This document shows, one piece after another, positions 28,082 through 36,303 of a stretch of DNA of 64,000 nt. A program made the position numbers and the translations under genes. The notes under the pieces are model-generated. The model ran no database searches, was not told where the DNA came from, and saw only the letters and a program-made list of their open reading frames with translations. Where the stretch lies: assembly GCF_039680535.1 (NCBI RefSeq), contig NZ_JBDKSS010000003.1, forward strand, positions 8,419 to 72,418, written 5' to 3'. How positions within the stretch are numbered: position 1 is the stretch's first letter; each line of letters starts with the position of its first letter. This DNA is from Parvibaculum sp039680535. GTDB taxonomy: Bacteria; Pseudomonadota; Alphaproteobacteria; Parvibaculales; Parvibaculaceae.

Positions 28082-29280
28082 CACATCGCATCATCCCCGC
28101 CGATCCGTTCAGGATTCGTGTGCCCGAGGAGGAGCTTCAGGATCTGAAGCGCCGCCTCCAGCGCACCCGCTTTCCGAACGAGCCCATGGGCAACGAACAT
28201 TGGGCCTATGGCACCAGCCTTCCCTATATGGAGCGGCTCGTCGAAGTCTGGCGCGACGATTTCGACTGGCGAAAGCAGGAAGAGGCGCTCAACCGCTTCC
28301 CGCAATATCGCGCCACTCTGACGGACGAGGATGGCGAGGATCACGAGATCCATTTCATCTATGAGCGCGGCTCAGGCGAAAATCCCGTGCCGCTGATCCT
28401 CACGCATGGCTGGCCCTCGACCTTCCGCGAGTTCCTCGATGTGGTCGATCCGCTGGCGCATCCTGAAAGATACGGGCGCGAAGGTCCGGCCTTCGACGTG
28501 ATCGTGCCCTCGCTCATCGGCTACGGCTTTTCCTCGAAGCCCCGCATTCCCATCGGCCCCGCCGCCATTGCCGATCTCTGGCACCGGCTGATGACAGAGG
28601 TGCTCGGCTACGACAAATATGCCGCGCAGGCGGGAGACTGGGGCAGCTTCGTCACCTCGCGCCTTGCGCTACAGCATTGCGATAGCCTTCTCGGCATCCA
28701 CCTCACCATGCTGCCGCTCCGTCCTAGCCTGAAGCATGCCTCACAGCCGCCGGTGAGCGAGGAAGAGGGACGCTGGATCAAGGAAATGCAAGGGTGGTGG
28801 CGGCAGGAAGAAGGCTATCGCTCGATCCAGTCGACCAAGCCCATGGCGCTCGCTTTCGCGCTGATGGACAGCCCTGCGGGTCTGGCGGGCTGGCTTGCCG
28901 ACAAATATTACCGCCTCGGCGACACCGACAAGACCGACACGATGGAAGGCATGATCGCGCGCTTTCCCTTCGACACGATCCTGACGCAGCTCTCGATCTA
29001 CTGGTTCACGGGCACGATCAATTCGGCGAACACGCTCTACAAGGCCGGCCCCGCGGAAGGCTCGGCCTCGCTCAAACCGGGCGAGATGGTGACGGTTCCC
29101 ACCGCCTATTCGGAATATCCGATCGACACGCTGCCGATCACGCCGCGCTCATGGGCCGAGCGCAGCTACAATATCGTCCGCTGGCGGATCATGGAGAAAG
29201 GCGGCCATTTCGCCGCCATGGAGGAGCCGGAACTTTTCGCGGATGATGTTCGCGATGCTTTCCGCGAGATGGGGCTCTAG
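28078..29280 (+). CDS. Epoxide hydrolase (EHN-domain alpha/beta hydrolase), second copy
   Basis: A 400-aa paralogue of the preceding gene, translationally coupled to it. It has the same layout: EHN domain (DPFRIRVPEEELQDLKRRL), HGWPST oxyanion motif, nucleophile Asp187 (AGDWGSFV) and His377 (GGHFAAME). The two proteins are clearly diverged rather than a recent duplication, so they probably differ in substrate range. It ends 16 bp before the convergent accA stop. Confidence 0.92.
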   Translation: MTHRIIPADPFRIRVPEEELQDLKRRLQRTRFPNEPMGNEHWAYGTSLPYMERLVEVWRDDFDWRKQEEALNRFPQYRATLTDEDGEDHEIHFIYERGSGENPVPLILTHGWPSTFREFLDVVDPLAHPERYGREGPAFDVIVPSLIGYGFSSKPRIPIGPAAIADLWHRLMTEVLGYDKYAAQAGDWGSFVTSRLALQHCDSLLGIHLTMLPLRPSLKHASQPPVSEEEGRWIKEMQGWWRQEEGYRSIQSTKPMALAFALMDSPAGLAGWLADKYYRLGDTDKTDTMEGMIARFPFDTILTQLSIYWFTGTINSANTLYKAGPAEGSASLKPGEMVTVPTAYSEYPIDTLPITPRSWAERSYNIVRWRIMEKGGHFAAMEEPELFADDVRDAFREMGL

Positions 29281-29296
29281 CCCCGTCTCGCGCCGG

Positions 29297-30256
29297 TCAG
29301 ACGGCGCCGACGCGCCCCATGGCAAGGAACTTCTCGCGGCGGAGACGCTTCAGCGTGGCGCCGTCGAGCTTTTCGAGGCCGCGCAGCTCTTCCTCGATGC
29401 CATCGCCCGCTTCCTTGATCATCTGGTGGCGTTCGCGGTGCGCGCCGCCGATGGGCTCGGGGAGCACGCGGTCGATGACACCGAGCTGATGCAGGTTCTG
29501 CGCGGTGATCTTCATCGCGGTGGCGGCATCCTTGGCCTTGGCCGAATCGCGCCACAGGATCGACGCCGCGCCTTCCGGCGAGATGACGCTATAGACCGAA
29601 TGCTCGAGCATCAGGATGCGGTTTGCGCAGGCAAGCGCCACAGCGCCGCCCGAGCCGCCCTCGCCGATGATGACCGAGACGAGCGGCACCTTGAGCGACA
29701 GGCAGCGATCGGTCGACCGCGCGATGGCTTCGGCGACACCGCGCTCCTCGCTGTCCGAACCCGGATAGGCGCCCTGCGTATCGACCAGCGTGACCACGGG
29801 AATGCCGAAGCGCTCGGCGAGGTCCATCAGGCGAATCGCCTTGCGATAGCCCTCGGGCCGCGCCAGACCGAAATTGTGCTTCATGCGGCTCTGCGTGTCC
29901 GAGCCCTTTTCATGGCCGATCACGACCACGGAACGGCCCCGGAAGCGGCCGAGACCGCCCATGATGGCCGCGTCCTCGCCGAACAGGCGGTCGCCCGCCA
30001 GAGGCGTGAAATCCTCGATCAGACGCTCGACATAATCGACGAAGTGCGGGCGGCGCGGATGGCGCGCGACCTGCAGCTTCTGCCACGGCGTCAGAGAGGA
30101 ATAAGTGTCCTGGAGAAGCTGGGCGGCCTTCTGCTCAAGCTTGGCCACCTCGTCGGTGATGCTGACCGAAGGGTCTTCCTGGGCCAAAAGCCGAAGCTCC
30201 TGGACCTTGCCCTCCAGTTCCGCAATCGGCTTCTCGAAGTCGAGATATGTGTGCAT
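29297..30256 (-). CDS. accA: Acetyl-CoA carboxylase carboxyltransferase subunit alpha
   Basis: AccA, with AccD, transfers CO2 from biotin to acetyl-CoA to make malonyl-CoA for fatty acid synthesis. The 319-aa protein starts MHTYLDFEKPIAELEGKV. It contains GRSVVVIGHEKG, VTLVDTQGAYPGSDSEERG, the GEGGSGGAVALA oxyanion region and SPEGAASILWRD. The ATG at 30256 has GGAG upstream and matches the family N-terminus. In many alphaproteobacteria accA lies next to xerD; here about 2.7 kb separates them. Confidence 0.97.
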   Translation of the reverse strand: MHTYLDFEKPIAELEGKVQELRLLAQEDPSVSITDEVAKLEQKAAQLLQDTYSSLTPWQKLQVARHPRRPHFVDYVERLIEDFTPLAGDRLFGEDAAIMGGLGRFRGRSVVVIGHEKGSDTQSRMKHNFGLARPEGYRKAIRLMDLAERFGIPVVTLVDTQGAYPGSDSEERGVAEAIARSTDRCLSLKVPLVSVIIGEGGSGGAVALACANRILMLEHSVYSVISPEGAASILWRDSAKAKDAATAMKITAQNLHQLGVIDRVLPEPIGGAHRERHQMIKEAGDGIEEELRGLEKLDGATLKRLRREKFLAMGRVGAV

Positions 30257-30431
30257 CGCGCTCCGGAAGTCCCGCTTGTCCGCCCTGGAAACGCCCGGGC
30301 GGTACCCCTTAGGCAACGATCCTTTTGTCAGGATTTGCGCGGCACACTGGCTCGGGAGAGGCCCCTTGTCAACCGCCAGGGCCCTCTTCCAGCCTTCGGG
30401 CCGCCCCTTTGGTAAACGCCGAGACTTCCCC

Positions 30432-30458
30432 TGTCACAAATCCGGGACCCCATGCGTC
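30432..30458 (+). promoter_or_regulatory. Candidate ECF41-type promoter for the downstream operon
   Basis: TGTCACA (30432-30438), a 16-bp spacer and CGTC (30455-30458) reproduce the published consensus for ECF41 sigma factors as I remember it (TGTCACA, 16 bp, CGTC). It lies about 70 bp upstream of a three-gene run whose last gene encodes an ECF41-type sigma factor, so self-activation of the operon is likely. Not tested by scanning. Confidence 0.7.
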
Positions 30459-30528
30459 CTGAGGACATGGCGGAACCCCAAGTGACGCTGGGTCATGCGA
30501 ACGCCGCCAACGGGAGCCGGGAAAGCCG

Positions 30529-30966
30529 ATGTCGATCAATCAGTTTACCGCCCGCACGGGCGATTCCAGCCGAGCCGGCCTGAAGCGATTCCTGATCGCG
30601 CTTGCCGGCCTCGCCCTCTTTGCCAACGCCCTCTTCATGCTGGCCGATCCACTCGGCTGGTATGAGGCCATCGAGGGCGTACCCGATACCGGCCCCTTCA
30701 ATCCCCACTTCGTCCGCGATATCGGCGTCTCGTTCCTGACGGCCGCACTCACCACGGCGGCCGCCGCCCGCTGGTTGCGGCTCGCCTGGCCGCTTCTCTG
30801 TACCGTCGCCCTCTATCTGGGCCTGCACGCTCTTCTCCATCTCTGGGATATCGCTGCAGGCCGCCTCGAACCCGGCCACCTGCTGATCGACGCGCCTGGC
30901 GTTTTCCTCCCCCTCTTCGCCATCGCCGCGCTCGCCCTGTGGGTGCGCCGGGACCACGACATCTGA
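30529..30966 (+). CDS. Small integral membrane protein of ECF41 operon
   Basis: A 145-aa protein with about four transmembrane helices (roughly residues 18-40, 65-85, 88-112 and 122-140). Distinct conserved-looking elements are LADPLGWYEAIEGVPDTGPF, NPHFVRDIG and HALLHLWDIAAG; the His residues beside a helix could bind a metal or quinone. I do not recognise a named family, though similar short membrane proteins occur beside CMD/sigma-J genes. It is the first gene after the candidate ECF41 promoter and is 23 bp from the carboxymuconolactone decarboxylase-like gene, so it is probably a target of the sigma factor. Confidence 0.8.
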   Translation: MSINQFTARTGDSSRAGLKRFLIALAGLALFANALFMLADPLGWYEAIEGVPDTGPFNPHFVRDIGVSFLTAALTTAAAARWLRLAWPLLCTVALYLGLHALLHLWDIAAGRLEPGHLLIDAPGVFLPLFAIAALALWVRRDHDI

Positions 30967-30989
30967 CCGCCCAAGGAGAGGAGAAAGCG

Positions 30990-31544
30990 ATGCTCAAGGC
31001 ATTCATCGAAAGAGCCCTGCGCAGGCAGGAAGAGGCGACCGGCGAATCCGTGGATTACCTGCGCGATCTTCATGCCGCGGCACCCGGCGCGCTGTGGCGC
31101 TTCGTCTGCTTTCTGCCCATGAGCCGGTTCCGCAAGAGCCTTCCACTGGAAGCTCATGCGGTGGCCCGCATCGCCGCCGTTCATGCGGAAGATTGCGGCC
31201 CATGCCTTCAGACCGTGGTGAACCTGATGACCGCGGCGGGCGTTGCGCCGCAGACGCTGCGCGCCGCCGTCACGCGCGATCTCACGGCGATGGACGAGCG
31301 CACGCGAACCGTCTTCGAATTCGCCGAAGCCATCGTCCACCGCGATATCCGCAGCGAGGAACTCCGCCCCTTGATCGAAGGCTGGTGGGGAAAGGCCGCC
31401 ATGGCGGATCTGGCGCTTGCCATCGCCAGCACCCGCGTCTTCCCGACCGTGAAGCGCGTGATGGGTTACGGCCAGGCATGCTCGCGCGTGACCATCGGCC
31501 AGGAGACGCTGCGCGCCGAACTGACAAAGCCACAACCCGCCTGA
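30990..31544 (+). CDS. Carboxymuconolactone decarboxylase / AhpD-like protein
   Basis: A 184-aa all-helical protein. The CMD/AhpD active-site pattern is seen as HAEDCGPCLQ, with redox Cys69 and Cys72 preceded by Glu and the family His region (AVHAEDC). AhpD-type proteins act as thiol peroxidase partners or alkylhydroperoxidases, so a peroxide or electrophile defence role is plausible. AAGGAGAGGAG precedes the ATG at 30990. CMD proteins are the commonest partners of ECF41 sigma factors (the 'COE' genes), which the next gene encodes. Confidence 0.87.
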   Translation: MLKAFIERALRRQEEATGESVDYLRDLHAAAPGALWRFVCFLPMSRFRKSLPLEAHAVARIAAVHAEDCGPCLQTVVNLMTAAGVAPQTLRAAVTRDLTAMDERTRTVFEFAEAIVHRDIRSEELRPLIEGWWGKAAMADLALAIASTRVFPTVKRVMGYGQACSRVTIGQETLRAELTKPQPA

Positions 31545-31561
31545 TCGGCTAGGATGGAACC

Positions 31562-32479
31562 ATGATGCCGACGACCGAAACACAGGAAGCGATCTTCACG
31601 CGCCATCGCGCGCGCGTCTTTGCGGTCGCCTATCGTCTCGTCGGGACGGTGAGCGACGCAGAAGACGTCGTGCAGGAAACCTGGCTGCGCTGGAGCGGCG
31701 CCGACACGGGCAATGTGCGCTCGCCGGAGGCGTGGCTCGTCACCACGGCAAGCCGCCTCGGCATCGACCATCTGCGCCGCCTGCGGGCAAGGCGCGAAGC
31801 CTATGTCGGCCCCTGGCTGCCGGAGCCCATTGTAGAGCCTGCGAATGCGGAGCCGGTTCCCACGCCCGAGGAGCGGATCGCCCTTGCCGACGAGGTATCG
31901 ATCGCGCTGCTGCACATGCTGGAACGGCTTGCGCCGGAAGAGCGCACGGCCTTTCTGCTGCATGAAGCATTCGACTACGACTATGGAGACCTCGCCGCCA
32001 TTCTCGGCAAGTCGCAGGCCGCCTGCCGCCAGATCGTCAGCCGCGCGCGCCGCCGCGTATCGGATGAAAGGCCGCGCTTTGAAGCAAGCCCCGCCGATCA
32101 TGCGCGGCTCGCCAGCGCCTTTGCAGATGCACTGATGAAGGAGGACCCGCAGGCGCTTCTCGCATCGCTGCGCGAAGACGCGATCCTCTATACCGATGGC
32201 GGTGGCCGCGTGACGGCGGCGCTCAATCCGATCTACGGCGCAGACCGGATCACGCGCTTCTTCTTCGGCATAACGAGGAAGTTCCCCGAGCCCTATGTCA
32301 TAGACGGCATTCGCATCAACGGAAGGCCCGGCTTCACGCTGAGCCTCGGACGCCAGATCAGTTCGATCGTGAGTTTCGACATTCGCGACGGTCTCATCGC
32401 CAACGTCTACATCATGCGGAACCCGGACAAGATCGCGCGGGCGGCGCAGGCGCTCGGACGTCCGCTGCTCGGAGCCTAG
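31562..32479 (+). CDS. ECF41-family RNA polymerase sigma factor (SigJ-like) with SnoaL-like C-terminal domain
   Basis: A 305-aa extracytoplasmic-function sigma factor. Sigma region 2 is at residues 10-78 (VSDAEDVVQETWLRW) and region 4 at about 124-167 (GDLAAILGKSQAACRQIVSRARRRV). A C-terminal NTF2/SnoaL-like domain of about 120 residues follows. All three ECF41 signature motifs are present: WLPEP (85-89, in the linker), DGGGR (about 212) and NPDKI (about 287). In ECF41 factors the extension replaces an anti-sigma factor and tunes activity. It is in an operon with the membrane protein and CMD genes. Its stop shares a CTAG with the convergent thioesterase stop. Confidence 0.93.
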   Translation: MMPTTETQEAIFTRHRARVFAVAYRLVGTVSDAEDVVQETWLRWSGADTGNVRSPEAWLVTTASRLGIDHLRRLRARREAYVGPWLPEPIVEPANAEPVPTPEERIALADEVSIALLHMLERLAPEERTAFLLHEAFDYDYGDLAAILGKSQAACRQIVSRARRRVSDERPRFEASPADHARLASAFADALMKEDPQALLASLREDAILYTDGGGRVTAALNPIYGADRITRFFFGITRKFPEPYVIDGIRINGRPGFTLSLGRQISSIVSFDIRDGLIANVYIMRNPDKIARAAQALGRPLLGA

Positions 32480-32901
32480 ACTCCGAGCTTTACGAGCTTC
32501 ACCGTCGAGGTTCCCTTGGCGAGCACTGCGCCGGACGCGTCGAGAAGCCGGCCTTCGAGAAACCCCGTCTTGCGTCCGAGCATCTCGACCCAGCCTTCCG
32601 CGATGACGAGACCGGGCGGAACGGACTTGAGGAAGCTGACCTTGATCTCGAGCGAGAGCGGCGACATGGTTCTGCCGGTTGCCGCGATGACGCAGAAGCC
32701 CATCGCCTGATCGATCCAGCCGGTCACAAAGCCGCCCTGTGCGATGGTGCCGTTCGTGTGGCACATATGCGGGCCGACGCGATATTCGATCGCCACCCGG
32801 CCCACGCCCTCCTCGAACCTGACAATCCGCTGAAAGCCCAGCGCCTTTGCCAGATCGGCGACATGGCTCATCCGCGGGTCGATATCAATCACGTCACTCA
32901 T
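32476..32901 (-). CDS. PaaI-type hotdog thioesterase
   Basis: A 141-aa single hotdog-fold protein. The central helix motif NGTIAQGGFVTGWIDQAMGF matches the PaaI/YbgC-like (4HBT) acyl-CoA thioesterase pattern, although the usual Asp/Glu catalytic position is not certain by eye. It probably hydrolyses an acyl- or aryl-CoA ester in the cytoplasm. It is convergent with the ECF41 sigma gene, overlapping by 4 bp, and is followed by xerD on the same strand. No link with either is evident. Confidence 0.85.
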   Translation of the reverse strand: MSDVIDIDPRMSHVADLAKALGFQRIVRFEEGVGRVAIEYRVGPHMCHTNGTIAQGGFVTGWIDQAMGFCVIAATGRTMSPLSLEIKVSFLKSVPPGLVIAEGWVEMLGRKTGFLEGRLLDASGAVLAKGTSTVKLVKLGV

Positions 32902-32980
32902 AACCGTCCACCAGCAATTTCGATCTGGCGGACGATATAGGCGACGCGGATGGCCCCGTGAAGAAAATTCGGCTCCAGCC

Positions 32981-33952
32981 TCAGGAGCCGGTTTCCTTCT
33001 TCGCCAGCGGATGGTGCTCTTCCACGAGCTGCTTCAGCCGCCCATCGAGCACATGCGTATAGATCTGCGTCGTTGAAATATCGGCATGGCCCAGCATCTG
33101 CTGGACGGCACGCAGATCGGCGCCATTGGCGAGCAGATGGCTCGCAAAGGCATGACGCAGCGTATGCGGCGACACGCGATTGGGATCGAGCTTTGCCGCA
33201 ATGGCGAGATCCTTCAGGAGCTGGGCGAAGCGATGCCGCGTCAGATGCCCCTGCCGCCCGCGCGAGGGGAAGAGCCAGGGCGAAACGGAATCGCCGAGCC
33301 GCGCCACGCGCAGGGGGAGGTACTCGTCGATGGCGAGCCGCGCCGCTTCCGACAGCGGCACGAGCCTTTCGCGCCCGCCCTTGCCGGATACGGCGAGGAA
33401 GCGGCTGTCTCCCTTGGCGGCCGAAAGCGGCAGGCCGACAAGTTCGGAAACACGCAATCCCGTCGCGTAGAGAACTTCCATCAGGCAGACGAGGCGCGCC
33501 CGCTTGTAGGCCCGCACCGCCTCTTCATGCGAACGCCCGTCCTCGGCGAGCCGCGCAGCGCGGAGCAGCGCATCGACTTCCTCGACGGTGAGCGTTTTCG
33601 GCAGCGGACGCGCGCGGCGCGGACCTTCGATCGCACCGCAGGGATCGTCCGGCCTGATGCCGTCGGCATAGAGGAAGCCATGGAACTGGCGGATCGCGGA
33701 GAGTCTGCGCGCCGCCGTCGAAGCGGAGAGCCCCTGCGCCGACAGGCCTTCGAGATAATCCCGCACATCGAGCGTCCGGGCCTCGGCCGCGCCGCGATTT
33801 CGCGCCGCGAGGAACGCCGCGAAATCCTTCAGGTCTCTCGCATAGGCATCGAGCGTATTGCGCGCAGCGCCACGCTCGGCACTCAGCATTTCAAGGAAGG
33901 CGTCGATGTGATGCCTTCCGCCTTTTTCGGTCGCGATTGGATCGTGGGACAT
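32981..33952 (-). CDS. xerD: Site-specific tyrosine recombinase XerD
   Basis: XerD, with XerC, resolves chromosome dimers at dif. The 323-aa protein has the SAM-like N-terminal core-binding domain (FLEMLSAERGAARNTLDAYARD). The catalytic R-K-H-R-H-Y set follows: TGLRVSELVGLPL, HTLRHAFASHLL, LGHADISTTQIYTHV. No transposon-type context; the length and the accA neighbourhood fit the housekeeping recombinase rather than an integrase. The exported-protein gene upstream ends 5 bp before its start. Confidence 0.94.
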   Translation of the reverse strand: MSHDPIATEKGGRHHIDAFLEMLSAERGAARNTLDAYARDLKDFAAFLAARNRGAAEARTLDVRDYLEGLSAQGLSASTAARRLSAIRQFHGFLYADGIRPDDPCGAIEGPRRARPLPKTLTVEEVDALLRAARLAEDGRSHEEAVRAYKRARLVCLMEVLYATGLRVSELVGLPLSAAKGDSRFLAVSGKGGRERLVPLSEAARLAIDEYLPLRVARLGDSVSPWLFPSRGRQGHLTRHRFAQLLKDLAIAAKLDPNRVSPHTLRHAFASHLLANGADLRAVQQMLGHADISTTQIYTHVLDGRLKQLVEEHHPLAKKETGS

Positions 33953-33957
33953 GGAAC

Positions 33958-35892
33958 TTACCCGGGTGCGGCATGACTGCGTCCCATTAGAGCTTCGGTG
34001 GCGAGGCGCCGGGCTTCATCACCGAGGTTGACAGCTCTGAGACTCGAAACGGCTTGCGCAATCACTTGCGGAACTGCGCCATCCGGCCCCCCAGGCCCGA
34101 TACTCACGAGAGAAAGCAACACTACTTCGCCAACAGCGCCCTTGCTGGCGGAATTCTGCAACTGGTTCATCAGATCGGTCGGCGCCGCAGTTGCCGCGGC
34201 GGCGACGATATCTTGCGGCACGGGAAAGCCCAACGCCTGCAACAAAAGAGCTTCCTGTGCACCGAACATGCGCGTGGCCGACACGCCTGAACGCAGATCG
34301 GCCCGAAGATCGGCTTCGATCTGCGCGCCATTGCCACCAGGCCCTTGCGGGTCGCTGATACGCATCAGAGCGCCAAGCTCACGCGCATCGCGTCCGATAC
34401 CCTGCCCCTGTGGCGCCACCAGAGCATACCACTGTGCGGCATGGGCCCGATCGCCCACCAGCAGGAAGGCGCGAATGGCAGCTGGCGCAAGATTGCGCAG
34501 CGTCGGCGACGGCGTCAACTGCGTAAGAACGGGCAGCAACACTTCGACCGTCGAGAGGTAAAGCCCCGCGCTCCGCCCGGTCGAAAGCATGAGCTTGATC
34601 AGCTCCGCGCGATCGGTCGGCAAAACCTCGGCGTTGATTGCCTGATAGAGCAACGCGCGGCGGAAGGCCGGTTCGGGCGGGAAGGTCGCCGCCTTCAGCC
34701 CGTCGAAATCGACCTGCGTGAACGGTTGAAGATTGTAGAGCTTCGCAAGCTCGTCGGCCTGAATAAGGCCGAGCATGGCAGCGCGTTCGCCTGCCGATAT
34801 CCGCGTTTCCGGCGGCAGGCTCTCGTCGCGCGCCAGCGTCTGCACCACGGGCACGGTCGCGATATCGCCCGCATTCCTGGGCAATTCGCGATGCGCAAGG
34901 CGGTAAAGCGCGACATCGAGAATATCGAGCTGCTTGGGATCGGCCGCCTTGAGCTTCAGCCCGTCGGTCGCCTCGGCAACGAGCGAATAGAACATCGGAT
35001 CGTCGAGCCCTTCTTCGCGCGCGAGATCGAGCGTGAGATTGGCTTCGGTCTTCTTGCCCGCAAGCACCTGACAGAAGGCCGAGAGCTTGAGGCTGAAGGC
35101 CGCTGTCGCGTCATGGGCGGGATCGGTGCCGGTCGGGATGTCGGCAAGGGCGGCGCAGGCTTCATCATGCGCGCCGGCGGCCAGCGCCGCGCGGGCCCGC
35201 GCCAGCGCAACGCTCGGCGTCTTGTCCGCCTGAGCGGTCTTTGCGAGTTCGAGGGCGAGATCGGCATGGCCCGCCAGCGTCAACCGCTCCAGCCGGATGG
35301 CGAGGAGCGAGGCCCCGGTCTGCGCCCCTTCGGGCGCCTGAGCCGTCGTCAGCAAGAGGCGCCGCGCCAGATCGTTCATCACAGGCGAGCCCGTGACCAC
35401 GGGCATTTGCGCGAGATAGCGCTCGACCTCGCTGCGTGTGGCGCCCCGCCACATATCGGAGCCGAAGCCGCCATCCTTGTCGCCAAGAAGGCCTGCCGCC
35501 GAGGCGTCGACGCCGCCCAGCGTGGAAACGGTGATGCCGGAGCCGCTGCTGCCCGGAACGCTCTTCACGGCCTGCGGGGTGCCGGCGTCGGGTTCGGCGC
35601 CTCCCGGAAAGGCCGCGGGCGCGGAGGCCGGGTTCGTTGCGCCGAAGCCGGGCGGCACGATGCTCTGGGGCGCCGTGCCTTGTGGCGCCGCACCTTGGGG
35701 GGCGGCAGCGCCTTGAGGCGCGGACAGTTCCGAAGCGGGGAGCGTTCCAAGCGTTCCCGCAAGCGCAGGCGCCGAGACCGCCATCAGCAGGGCGAACCCA
35801 GCCAGGCCGAGGCCTCCCGCGCGCATTTCGGAACGACGCGACGTCACACCATCATCCTCAAGGCGGGCATCCTCAACGCGGGAACTGGCCAT
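33958..35892 (-). CDS. Large exported protein of unknown function, repeat-like helical
   Basis: A 644-aa protein with a signal-like segment (MRAGGLGLAGFALLMAVSAPALAG, internal residues about 23-46), a Pro/Gln/Gly/Ala-rich linker with APQG repeats (35660-35725), and then an Ala/Leu-rich region of helical hairpins. That region looks like TPR-type scaffolding (ALARARAALAAGAHDEACAALADI). Similar proteins stand between aroK and xerD in Rhizobiales; function is unknown. The ATG at 35892 lies inside the end of the 47-aa small gene, suggesting coupling; an ATG at 35826 would start at the signal peptide directly. Confidence 0.78.
   Translation of the reverse strand: MASSRVEDARLEDDGVTSRRSEMRAGGLGLAGFALLMAVSAPALAGTLGTLPASELSAPQGAAAPQGAAPQGTAPQSIVPPGFGATNPASAPAAFPGGAEPDAGTPQAVKSVPGSSGSGITVSTLGGVDASAAGLLGDKDGGFGSDMWRGATRSEVERYLAQMPVVTGSPVMNDLARRLLLTTAQAPEGAQTGASLLAIRLERLTLAGHADLALELAKTAQADKTPSVALARARAALAAGAHDEACAALADIPTGTDPAHDATAAFSLKLSAFCQVLAGKKTEANLTLDLAREEGLDDPMFYSLVAEATDGLKLKAADPKQLDILDVALYRLAHRELPRNAGDIATVPVVQTLARDESLPPETRISAGERAAMLGLIQADELAKLYNLQPFTQVDFDGLKAATFPPEPAFRRALLYQAINAEVLPTDRAELIKLMLSTGRSAGLYLSTVEVLLPVLTQLTPSPTLRNLAPAAIRAFLLVGDRAHAAQWYALVAPQGQGIGRDARELGALMRISDPQGPGGNGAQIEADLRADLRSGVSATRMFGAQEALLLQALGFPVPQDIVAAAATAAPTDLMNQLQNSASKGAVGEVVLLSLVSIGPGGPDGAVPQVIAQAVSSLRAVNLGDEARRLATEALMGRSHAAPG
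35660..35725 (-). repeat. Short tandem repeat encoding APQG units
   Basis: Near-identical units of 12-15 nt encode A-PQG-A repeats in the linker of the exported protein. Repeats of this kind are prone to copy-number change, but each unit is a multiple of 3 so the frame would be kept. Confidence 0.6.
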
Positions 35893-36016
35893 CGGGCAGA
35901 ACCTTTTCGGCAGGCTGAACCGACGGCTCGACCGATTGGCCGAGATAGACGACACCGCCCAGGATGGCGGCAACGATAACGGCGGCGACTAAGAGTACGC
36001 GAGTGGCGCTGTTCAT
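35873..36016 (-). CDS. Small single-pass membrane protein, 47 aa
   Basis: A 47-aa protein, too short for most gene callers. A Val/Ala/Ile-rich transmembrane helix (residues about 7-26, VLLVAAVIVAAILGGVVYLG) is followed by a short tail ending VEKVLPDGQFPR-like (here AEKVLPDGQFPR). I recall this C-terminus in small alphaproteobacterial proteins beside aroK, so it is likely conserved; that memory needs a search. AGAAGGTC lies upstream of the ATG. The gene overlaps the first 20 bp of the following exported-protein gene in another frame, indicating translational coupling. Confidence 0.78.
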   Translation of the reverse strand: MNSATRVLLVAAVIVAAILGGVVYLGQSVEPSVQPAEKVLPDGQFPR

Positions 36017-36303
36017 CAATTTGACCTTCTGGCTGGCCCCAGCATAGCGCCGAACGGACCGTAAGTTTCCCTTTTATGCCCGGCTTGCGGCAAAATTTGG
36101 GCGCGAAACCGGCCCGAATGCTATATCTGCCCTATGGATAAGGGTCCACTCCCGGACCGGAAAGCGGCTGCCGGGGGCGCCCGCACCGGCGGCCCGAGGC
36201 GCGGCGGCGGTGACAATACGTCGCGGAAGGCTTTCAGGCCGTTAAAAAGGCGGCCGGCGACGGGTTTTTGCCGGCTGGAACGAATACATTAGATCGAACG
36301 ACG

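Noticed and set aside
32981..33952. XerD as a phage or island integrase
   Set aside because: Its length and N-terminal domain match the housekeeping recombinase, there is no neighbouring phage gene or attachment repeat, and xerD lies in its usual neighbourhood.
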